Origin: Allacma fusca
Taxonomy: Eukaryota > Arthropoda > Collembola > Symphypleona > Sminthuridae
DNA length: 64,000 nucleotides
Assembly: GCA_947179485.1 (NCBI GenBank)
Contig: OX359248.1
Coordinates: forward strand, 44,898,847 to 44,962,846
Direction: 5' to 3'
Shown one piece after another: positions 51,501 through 61,681 of this stretch. Within the stretch, counting starts at the first letter, position 1. Each line of letters opens with the position of its first letter. A program made the position numbers and the translations under genes. The notes under the pieces are model-generated. The model ran no database searches, had not been told where the DNA came from, and saw nothing but the letters and a program-made list of their open reading frames with translations.

Positions 51501-54500
51501 TGGGTAGTTGCTGAGGAAAAACCGGGTAAGTGTAAAACCCGGGGAAATGAAAAGTCCGAAACCTGAAAATGTTATTGTTTAAGAGTTTGTAACCCTAGAC
51601 CTGAACCATGTGATCATTTCTGCGTCATTGGTTTCTCGATGGGATGGGTAGTTGCTGAGGAAAAACCGGGTAAGTGTAAAACCCGGGGAAATGAAAAGTC
51701 CGAAACCTGAAAATGTTATTGTTTAAGAGTTTGTAACCCTAGACCTGAACCATGTGATCATTTCTGCGTCATTTGTTTCTCGATGGGATGGGTAGTTGCT
51801 GAGGAAAAACCGGGTAAGTGTAAAACCCGGGGAAATGAAAAGTCCGAAACCTGAAAATGTTATTGTTTAAGAGTTTGTAACCCTAGACCTGAACCATGTG
51901 ATCATTTCTGCGTCATTTGTTCCTCGATGGGATGGGTAGTTGCTGAGGAAAAACCGGGTAAGTGTAAAACCCGGGGAAATGAAAAGTCCGAAACCTGAAA
52001 ATGTTATTGTTTAAGAGTTTGTAACCCTAGACCTGAACCATGTGATCATTTCTGCGTCATTGGTTTCTCGATGGGATGGGTAGTTGCTGAGGAAAAACCG
52101 GGTAAGTGTAAAACCCGGGGAAATGAAAAGTCCGAAACCTGAAAATGTTATTGTTTAAGAGTTTGTAACCCTAGACCTGAACCATGTGATCATTTCTGCG
52201 TCATTGGTTTCTCGATGGGATGGGTAGTTGCTGAGGAAAAACCGGGTAAGTGTAAAACCCGGGGAAATGAAAAGTCCGAAACCTGAAAATGTTATTGTTT
52301 AAGAGTTTGTAACCCTAGACCTGAACCATGTGATCATTTCTGCGTCATTGGTTTCTCGATGGGATGGGTAGTTGCTGAGGAAAAACCGGGTAAGTGTAAA
52401 ACCCGGGGAAATGAAAAGTCCGAAACCTGAAAATGTTATTGTTTAAGAGTTTGTAACCCTAGACCTGAACCATGTGATCATTTCTGCGTCATTGGTTTCT
52501 CGATGGGATGGGTAGTTGCTGAGGAAAAACCGGGTAAGTGTAAAACCCGGGGAAATGAAAAGTCCGAAACCTGAAAATGTTATTGTTTAAGAGTTTGTAA
52601 CCCTAGACCTGAACCATGTGATCATTTCTGCGTCATTTGTTTCTCGATGGGATGGGTAGTTGCTGAGGAAAAACCGGGTAAGTGTAAAACCCGGGGAAAT
52701 GAAAAGTCCGAAACCTGAAAATGTTATTGTTTAAGAGTTTGTAACCCTAGACCTGAACCATGTGATCATTTCTGCGTCATTGGTTTCTCGATGGGATGGG
52801 TAGTTGCTGAGGAAAAACCGGGTAAGTGTAAAACCCGGGGAAATGAAAAGTCCGAAACCTGAAAATGTTATTGTTTAAGAGTTTGTAACCCTAGACCTGA
52901 ACCATGTGATCATTTCTGCGTCATTTGTTTCTCGATGGGATGGGTAGTTGCTGAGGAAAAACCGGGTAAGTGTAAAACCCGGGGAAATGAAAAGTCCGAA
53001 ACCTGAAAATGTTATTGTTTAAGAGTTTGTAACCCTAGACCTGAACCATGTGATCATTTCTGCGTCATTTGTTCCTCGATGGGATGGGTAGTTGCTGAGG
53101 AAAAACCGGGTAAGTGTAAAACCCGGGGAAATGAAAAGTCCGAAACCTGAAAATGTTATTGTTTAAGAGTTTGTAACCCTAGACCTGAACCATGTGATCA
53201 TTTCTGCGTCATTGGTTTCTCGATGGGATGGGTAGTTGCTGAGGAAAAACCGGGTAAGTGTAAAACCCGGGGAAATGAAAAGTCCGAAACCTGAAAATGT
53301 TATTGTTTAAGAGTTTGTAACCCTAGACCTGAACCATGTGATCATTTCTGCGTCATTGGTTTCTCGATGGGATGGGTAGTTGCTGAGGAAAAACCGGGTA
53401 AGTGTAAAACCCGGGGAAATGAAAAGTCCGAAACCTGAAAATGTTATTGTTTAAGAGTTTGTAACCCTAGACCTGAACCATGTGATCATTTCTGCGTCAT
53501 TGGTTTCTCGATGGGATGGGTAGTTGCTGAGGAAAAACCGGGTAAGTGTAAAACCCGGGGAAATGAAAAGTCCGAAACCTGAAAATGTTATTGTTTAAGA
53601 GTTTGTAACCCTAGACCTGAACCATGTGATCATTTCTGCGTCATTTGTTTCTCGATGGGATGGGTAGTTGCTGAGGAAAAACCGGGTAAGTGTAAAACCC
53701 GGGGAAATGAAAAGTCCGAAACCTGAAAATGTTATTGTTTAAGAGTTTGTAACCCTAGACCTGAACCATGTGATCATTTCTGCGTCATTTGTTTCTCGAT
53801 GGGATGGGTAGTTGCTGAGGAAAAACCGGGTAAGTGTAAAACCCGGGGAAATGAAAAGTCCGAAACCTGAAAATGTTATTGTTTAAGAGTTTGTAACCCT
53901 AGACCTGAACCATGTGATCATTTCTGCGTCATTTGTTTCTCGATGGGATGGGTAGTTGCTGAGGAAAAACCGGGTAAGTGTAAAACCCGGGGAAATGAAA
54001 AGTCCGAAACCTGAAAATGTTATTGTTTAAGAGTTTGTAACCCTAGACCTGAACCATGTGATCATTTCTGCGTCATTGGTTTCTCGATGGGATGGGTAGT
54101 TGCTGAGGAAAAACCGGGTAAGTGTAAAACCCGGGGAAATGAAAAGTCCGAAACCTGAAAATGTTATTGTTTAAGAGTTTGTAACCCTAGACCTGAACCA
54201 TGTGATCATTTCTGCGTCATTGGTTTCTCGATGGGATGGGTAGTTGCTGAGGAAAAACCGGGTAAGTGTAAAACCCGGGGAAATGAAAAGTCCGAAACCT
54301 GAAAATGTTATTGTTTAAGAGTTTGTAACCCTAGACCTGAACCATGTGATCATTTCTGCGTCATTGGTTTCTCGATGGGATGGGTAGTTGCTGAGGAAAA
54401 ACCGGGTAAGTGTAAAACCCGGGGAAATGAAAAGTCCGAAACCTGAAAATGTTATTGTTTAAGAGTTTGTAACCCTAGACCTGAACCATGTGATCATTTC

Positions 54501-55893
54501 TGCGTCATTGGTTTCTCGATGGGATGGGTAGTTGCTGAGGAAAAACCGGGTAAGTGTAAAACCCGGGGAAATGAAAAGTCCGAAACCTGAAAATGTTATT
54601 GTTTAAGAGTTTGTAACCCTAGACCTGAACCATGTGATCATTTCTGCGTCATTGGTTTCTCGATGGGATGGGTAGTTGCTGAGGAAAAACCGGGTAAGTG
54701 TAAAACCCGGGGAAATGAAAAGTCCGAAACCTGAAAATGTTATTGTTTAAGAGTTTGTAACCCTAGACCTGAACCATGTGATCATTTCTGCGTCATTGGT
54801 TTCTCGATGGGATGGGTAGTTGCTGAGGAAAAACCGGGTAAGTGTAAAACCCGGGGAAATGAAAAGTCCGAAACCTGAAAATGTTATTGTTTAAGAGTTT
54901 GTAACCCTAGACCTGAACCATGTGATCATTTCTGCGTCATTGGTTTCTCGATGGGATGGGTAGTTGCTGAGGAAAAACCGGGTAAGTGTAAAACCCGGGG
55001 AAATGAAAAGTCCGAAACCTGAAAATGTTATTGTTTAAGAGTTTGTAACCCTAGACCTGAACCATGTGATCATTTCTGCGTCATTTGTTTCTCGATGGGA
55101 TGGGTAGTTGCTGAGGAAAAACCGGGTAAGTGTAAAACCCGGGGAAATGAAAAGTCCGAAACCTGAAAATGTTATTGTTTAAGAGTTTGTAACCCTAGAC
55201 CTGAACCATGTGATCATTTCTGCGTCATTTGTTCCTCGATGGGATGGGTAGTTGCTGAGGAAAAACCGGGTAAGTGTAAAACCCGGGGAAATGAAAAGTC
55301 CGAAACCTGAAAATGTTATTGTTTAAGAGTTTGTAACCCTAGACCTGAACCATGTGATCATTTCTGCGTCATTTGTTCCTCGATGGGATGGGTAGTTGCT
55401 GAGGAAAAACCGGGTAAGTGTAAAACCCGGGGAAATGAAAAGTCCGAAACCTGAAAATGTTATTGTTTAAGAGTTTGTAACCCTAGACCTGAACCATGTG
55501 ATCATTTCTGCGTCATTTGTTTCTCGATGGGATGGGTAGTTGCTGAGGAAAAACCGGGTAAGTGTAAAACCCGGGGAAATGAAAAGTCCGAAACCTGAAA
55601 ATGTTATTGTTTAAGAGTTTGTAACCCTAGACCTGAACCATGTGATCATTTCTGCGTCATTTGTTTCTCGATGGGATGGGTAGTTGCTGAGGAAAAACCG
55701 GGTAAGTGTAAAACCCGGGGAAATGAAAAGTCCGAAACCTGAAAATGTTATTGTTTAAGAGTTTGTAACCCTAGACCTGAACCATGTGATCATTTCTGCG
55801 TCATTTGTTTCTCGATGGGATGGGTAGTTGCTGAGGAAAAACCGGGTAAGTGTAAAACCCGGGGAAATGAAAAGTCCAAAACCTGAAAATGTT
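48591..55893. repeat. 144-bp satellite array, about 50.7 units
   Basis: The word CATTTCTGCGTCATT recurs every 144 bp from 48591 to 55791, exactly 50 periods, with a partial last unit to about 55893. Units are nearly identical. Variation is almost confined to two sites five bases apart after CGTCATT, giving three types: G..T (29 units), T..T (16) and T..C (6). The T..C type always follows a T..T or T..C unit. Each unit carries the inverted repeat CCGGGT-AAGTGTAAA-ACCCGG, a CCCGGG and a TGATCA. All frames contain stops. Past the end, 55894-55935 looks like a deleted, diverged unit. Confidence 0.98.
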
Positions 55894-56840
55894 GTTTTGT
55901 GTCATTGATTGCTCGATCGGATGGATTTGGCTAATTAAATTCCGATTTTAGCAAAGCATTAGTTTCAGCCAGCTGCTTGGCTGAGAACGAGGCATAGTTT
56001 GAACCCAAGATAGGTTGAGTCCAAGATATTTTGACTGCTACCTCAACCTCAACCTCTAACTCAGTCCAGTCTTTCCGTCCTATATAGTAAAGCACTGGGA
56101 ATAAGCTCCGTTACACAGCTGCAAGCTGAAACCCCTTTTCTGGCGCCTTTTCCGTACGAATTCCTAGCATGGGCTGGGCTTGATCCATTCCTAACTCAGG
56201 AACCAATCACGTCCCTTTCCAATCCTCCCTTCAACCAATCAGCGCTCAGTTTGTCTCTCACCCCGAGGATTTGAACTTTTGAATTATTAAATATTTTTAA
56301 ACGTGTCTTTGCACTCGCTTTTTATTACCTCGGCCCAACCATGAGCATTCTCATTTGACTACCCTTCTTACTTGAGTTTACTCCGGCCATAAAATCTATA
56401 CACTATGGTATTATTAGAACACGGACATATATGGATTTTGTGAATATAACGGAACTCTTTTATAAAGTAACGGCTGTGTATAATACACAAAAAAAAGGTT
56501 CATTCAAACCATACTAATAATTTCTACTTTTATAAATAAGTATGTACAAGGAACTGTCGCTACCACGAGGTCATGTTGTGATGCTCTACAAGTGAGCTTA
56601 GTATTGAGAGTTGAGGCTACACCTACCCGGCCCACCTAAATTGTATGGGATTCCTATAGGATGCAAGTTCTGTGAGAAAATGTACCAGAAATCCTACAAG
56701 CGATATAGGATCTTATAGAAATCATTCAGCTCGTCAGAAACTTGTACGCGATTCTTATAAGTAAAGGCATCATAGGAAGTTATTTGAAAATTCCTATAAA
56801 TTGGGTAGCATAATTTCTGCAAGTTCGAGTACCATAGGAC
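55894..56840. other. non-coding flank of the satellite
   Basis: No gene is seen. 55894-55935 is a degenerate satellite remnant (GTGTCATTGATTGCTCGAT); the rest is unremarkable, with several TCCTATAGG-like words at 56640-56830. Confidence 0.4.
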
Positions 56841-57650
56841 TAGGCATTGGCATATCGGTCAGTTTTTAAATATCGTTAATATCGTTATCGTTCCTCCTAA
56901 AAATGACGATAACGATATCGAAGTACGATATAACGATATTTGTTTCAATTTGAAACGCATCGGTTAATAACATTAAATATAAAAATAATCGACCGATACT
57001 GCCGAAGTATTAATGGTTAATTAAATACTCACCTTATTACTACTGTTTATAACAAATTGTTCCACAAAAATGTATTGTTCGGAAAATTATCAAAGAGCTT
57101 TTCTTTTTACTGATCCCATTCGTAACACCGATACTGTAGTTGGTATTAATTGAATAAGAACTGGTACTGACAATGAGGATTTACGTAAGGCAAACCAAGT
57201 ATATTTTAACCCCTCTGACAGCATAATTGGTATTAATATTTCTGAAACTCGTGAGAACAATAAGGAATCACGCAGGTTCCACCAAGTATGTTTTGATTCC
57301 AGCAGAAACAAACTTGGTATTAATTACAGAAAAACTGGTTCTGACAATGAGCAAATCAGGGAAGTTACACTTATGTTTAACGTATGTTTTTATATACGTA
57401 TTGTTTGAGGAAACCAGGAATTTACATGCTATTATTATGAGCTGACTGACATGATGTTTTGAATTAGTTGATATACATTAAAATGTTGGGGGGTGAATCA
57501 TTATTTATGGAATTGAACCACGTATTTACGATATGGAAACTGACCGATATATCGTTCAAAGGTTACGAGAATTATCATTCAATTATCGTTTCGAAAAATG
57601 TACGATATGAACGATAATATCGTCTGGCTATATCGGTATGCCAATGCCTA
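56841..57650. mobile_element. hAT-like element, 810 bp
   Basis: Ends TAGGCATTGGCATA and TATGCCAATGCCTA are perfect inverted repeats resembling the TAGGGATGCCAAT ends of the 23446-23811 MITE. The arms are full of ACGATATCG/CGATATCGT words. The flanking 8 bp (CATAGGAC, ATTTTTAC) do not match, so the target duplication is absent or decayed. Confidence 0.72.
57096..57400 (+). repeat. 87-bp coding-type tandem repeat (29 residues)
   Basis: TTGGTATTAAT recurs at 57141, 57228 and 57315 (TGG start), exactly 87 bp apart. In the + frame this is a 29-residue repeat with consensus like GIN-x-x-x-TG-x-DNE-x-R-x-x-x-QVYF, seen about 3.5 times and interrupted by one stop at about 57150. Substitutions between units keep the protein pattern. 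It lies inside the 56841-57650 element. I do not recognise the protein. Confidence 0.6.
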
Positions 57651-58734
57651 ATTTTTACACAATTGTAACTTGTAACTGGTTATCCTAGATTGATGGTGAA
57701 AGAGCAATAATGCACAATTTTAGCGAGATAAATGAAAATCGAGGTTATGATTATTTTTAATTACTGTTACTATGTTAATGGAAATGGTGGGTTCCAATGG
57801 TGTTTGGTGTATTGTTTGGATATACATATGGATATATGTCTATTGTATCCAAGATTTTCGCTTTACAATCTCTTACACATGTTTGTGTTACTTTTGTTTC
57901 CCTTGTTATTACATTTCATTATTCACCCCGACTGGTGTATTGCAAAATTAAGGCTGCAGATGTCAAGCTGAAACATGTCCATATCCGGCCTGTTATAAAC
58001 CTGTCATTATTATCAACATAAAACTGACCAGCCCTACCCTAAAAAGCTCCACTGTTTATTAACTGAAAAGACATCTTTCTTGATGTCGTTCATCGAAAAA
58101 CAGTGCTTGAATATCATTGACATGAATAATTAACGTTACAGGATTAAACTAAACTAAATCTTTCCTGATTTAAATAAACTCACCTATCCCTGTCACATAA
58201 AGTTTCCCCTATCCTTAATTTACCAAAAAGACCTTCCATAAATATTTTCAATGTTAACTGGGTTCCTTTTCGAAACATAAACAGCACACTCGTGTAATAT
58301 CAGACTCCCTTGTAAAAGCAGAAAAATAAAATAAATTAAAATAAGGATTCTTTTATTTGGTCACATTTCCGTTGAACAGAATTTTAATTCCTCTTTGCGA
58401 AAACAGTATGCATGAAGGAGTGAAATCTTTGTGTTGCTGACCTTGTAGTATAGTGCTCTTATGGATTATGGAGGGAGAGAAAGCATGGTATAAACTTGCA
58501 ACATATATGTACTGATCATTTATGTCTTAAGAGTGTATGTACATGCGTTCAGGTAACACTCGCTGTAATAAACATACTGTCTGTGGACGGGGAGAGTCGA
58601 TATTTTTCTGCTATAAAATAATATTCATTAGATATAAACAGAGTCATTTCTACCAGAGATCTCTTGAAAGGACCATTTGACTCATGTTTTAGAGCTCTTT
58701 AATTAGGCATGCAGTCATTTAATCCAGACTTATA
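57651..58734. other. non-coding stretch, no gene seen
   Basis: AT-rich DNA with two overlapping 74-79-codon frames at 57732-58021 (+) of hydrophobic but low-complexity composition. No support for a gene. Confidence 0.4.
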
Positions 58735-58924
58735 TTAACCCTTATATACCCAAGCTTTTTCGTGTCGCGTAAATACCCAGGCTATGGCAGGGACTGCCAT
58801 ATGATTTTGCATTGTACGAGGGCCCATAATAAACTACTTTAAGAATAATAATTCAAAGGGCCTTAAATCCACTTGGATTTAATTAATAGCTCTCCTAACA
58901 TCATTGGACACAAAGTGGTGACCG

Positions 58925-59900
58925 TTTCAAGCCAATTGGATGAAGTAGCAATCAGGTGACCATGCCCCAGAGGTCAAGTTTTTAATGCGGGGCCCATGCC
59001 AAAAATTCTAATATTTGACAAACCAATCCCGCCAATAAATTCCTTCTGGGGGACAATATTAGGTTTAATTGGGAACCTTTGTCGCATGACCGTTCGTGTG
59101 ACCTCCAGGGGTCACTAGTTACCCCGGGGTCAAATTCAAAAGTTCAAATATTTGATAAACCAATTACTGGAATGTATTCCTCAAGGAGAACGATAATAGG
59201 TTTAATTGGGAACTTTTGTCGCATGACTGTTCATGTGACCTCCAGGGGTCACTAGTTACCCCGGGGTCAAATTCAAAAGTTCAAATATTTGGCAAACCAC
59301 TCACTGGAAAGTATTCCCCATGGAGAACCATAATAGATTTAATTGGGAACTTTTGTCGCATGACCGTTCGTGTGACCTCCAGGGGTCACTAGTTACCCCG
59401 GGGTCAAATTTAAAAGTTCAAATATTTGATAAACCAATTACTGGAATGTATTCCTCAAGGAGAACGATAATAGGTTTAATTGGAAACTTTTGTTGCATGA
59501 CTGTTCATGTGACCTCCAGGGGTCACTAGTTACCCCGGGGTCAAATTCAAAAGTTCAAATATTTGACAAACCAATCACTGGAAAGTATTCCCCATGGAGA
59601 ACGATAATAGGTTTAATTGGGAACTTTTGTCACATGACTGTTCATGTGACCTCCAGGGGTCACTAGTTACCCCGGGGTCAAATTCAAAAGTTCAAATATT
59701 TGATAAACCAATTACTGGAATGTATTCCTCAAGGAGAACGATAATAGGTTTAATTGGGAACTTTTGTCGCATGACCGTTCGTGTGACCCCCAGAGGTCAC
59801 TAAATTTGACATGGGACCATTGTCAAACGTTAGTAAATTTACCAAACCAACCACTGTAACTTAGTTCTCGCGGTGAGCTAGAATTGCTAGTTCTGCGTAT
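58925..59900. repeat. 137-bp tandem array with 274-bp higher order
   Basis: GGTTTAATTGGGAACTTTTG recurs at a 137-bp spacing (59061, 59198, 59335, 59472, 59609, 59746). Units alternate between a form with AATTACTGGAATGTATTCC and one with TCACTGGAAAGTATTCCCC, so the larger unit is 274 bp. Outer copies at both ends are strongly diverged. Frames of 69 codons at 59320 and 59594 are repeats of each other and not genes. Confidence 0.93.
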
Positions 59901-60295
59901 GACCGTCGGTGTGACCATGAGGTCTGTTTTTGACATGGGGTCTCTTATTACAATTTTGTGGAGCATGTACCGGTATCCTTGTTTTATCACTTCTATAACG
60001 CACCAAAATTCTTTCAGATTTGTTACCTACACTATCGACGCCCTGAAATTACCCTGACCATCCAGTTTCATGAACATCGGAGAAGGGATAGTACACTGCA
60101 CTTATACCCATTTTTAATAAATTATGTGCGATATATATAAGTAAATAAGTATAAAGTTGGGGTGACTTTGATACGTTCCGGTGGTTTTACAATGAAAATT
60201 AATCTACCACCTAATTTATAATTGCTGGCCGTATATCCACCACAAAAATGCGTATATACCTCCGAAAATTTTCCATGGAAATAACGGCAATATAC

Positions 60296-60565
60296 GTAAA
60301 GTATATATATATGTATATATACACTTTATATTATATATACACTATGTATAATATATATATACTATACATAATATTTATTCTATGGTTATATATATATACT
60401 ATCCATAGAATAAGTATTATGTATAGTATATATATATATATATATATCCATAGAATAAATATTATAGTGTATATATATATAATAAATATTATGTATAATA
60501 CTATACATAATATTTATTCTATGGATAATATGTATATAGTACATCTATATCCATATATATAGATT
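60296..60565. repeat. TA-rich palindromic block
   Basis: Long TA runs joined by inverted copies of ATTTATTCTATGGATA and TATCCATAGAATAAAT with ATTATGTATAGT. The block can fold on itself in several ways. A 104-codon frame here (60248-60562) is a product of the TA repeat. Confidence 0.85.
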
Positions 60566-61681
60566 TCCAGAATAAGGCTTTTTCTGGGAATTTTTAGGTG
60601 GACAGGCATATAACCAAGGGCATTTTCATTTGGACAAGCGTAATAATTCATTGTAGCAACAAGATTAGTTAGAACATTCTTTTCTTATTTCTTCTTTTTC
60701 TTAATTCTGGAACAAAATTAATGTTCGTGTTCTACATCTAGAACAAAAACAAGAGAATAACTAAGCACTCGTAACAACTGTAAACAAACAACGGTAAAGT
60801 AAAATGAAAATAACTTGGGCGTGATCAAATATTTTCAGTTACCCATTGAAATTTTTCAGAAATATCGTTATCGGGTATTATGGTACCCGCGTGTTCGATT
60901 GGCGAAATTTAACAGTCTCGCATTAGGATGCACAAACGGTATTGCATTTTATGTAACATTAAATTTTTCATAATCCAAGATTTTTGTTACCAATCCCGGG
61001 TATTATAGTCCCCGGGTATTACAGTTGTATTGCCCGAATCGTAACTGCAGAATTTTTAAGTGTCTATTTTGGCTTGAACTGTGTTCATTACGTCCAACAT
61101 ATAATTTCATATAATGGCATTGGCGCGAATTTGAAATTCCGGATGCTACCCGGGTAACATGCTGCCAGGATAAAAGCCCAACCAGTTATTTAACTGTGAA
61201 TGGTATGCTGTAGCAGGAAGAAATATTGCCTAGGGCGACTATTTTCATTTTATCATACGGGGGTCATTATTGAAATTCCCGGGTAGCCGTTACCCGGGTA
61301 AAATCACTTCGGACGAATAGACATGACCTAAATCTAATTATTCATGCTAATAATGGGTCACATTTCCGTGTAGAACGCGAATCAAACCATTTTTAAAAAT
61401 ATGAAAATGTCTGAATGAGCCCTACTTAATACGCATTACCGTTTACTTAACATTGAAAATGGCCGCGGGAAGCCAACTTTGCCTCCTTCTGATTTTTTTC
61501 CCTCATAAACCGAAATTCCCCCGACCTTGTGACTTGGTCAAGTTGCAGTGAAAATAATGGAGAACGATTAGAAAAAAAATCAGCCATGTTGCTCAACTTT
61601 GACCTGTCACTTTTAGGCTTGAACCGCAAATTACGCAGTTAACTGGCAGGCACTGCCATAGCTTGGGCATTACAGGGTTAA

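Larger units (their letters stand above)
58739..61677. mobile_element. piggyBac-like element, 2.9 kb, non-autonomous
   Basis: Ends CCCTTATATACCCAAGC and, reversed, CCCTGTAATGCCCAAGC agree at 13 of 17 bases and are directly flanked by TTAA at 58735-58738 and 61678-61681. Just inside both ends lies GCTATGGCAG followed by CTGCCA. CCC ends at TTAA define piggyBac insertions. No transposase frame is seen; the interior holds a 137-bp array, a TA palindrome and several ACCCGGGTAA words (60880-61310). Confidence 0.85.

Noticed and set aside
48591..55893. Regular repeats as a CRISPR array
   Set aside because: There are no unique spacers; the whole 144-bp unit repeats and the context is eukaryotic.
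59320..59803. Two 69-codon frames as duplicated genes
   Set aside because: They are the 137-bp tandem repeat read in one frame.
60248..60562. 104-codon Tyr/Ile-rich frame as a membrane protein
   Set aside because: It is a direct translation of TA repeats and palindromes.
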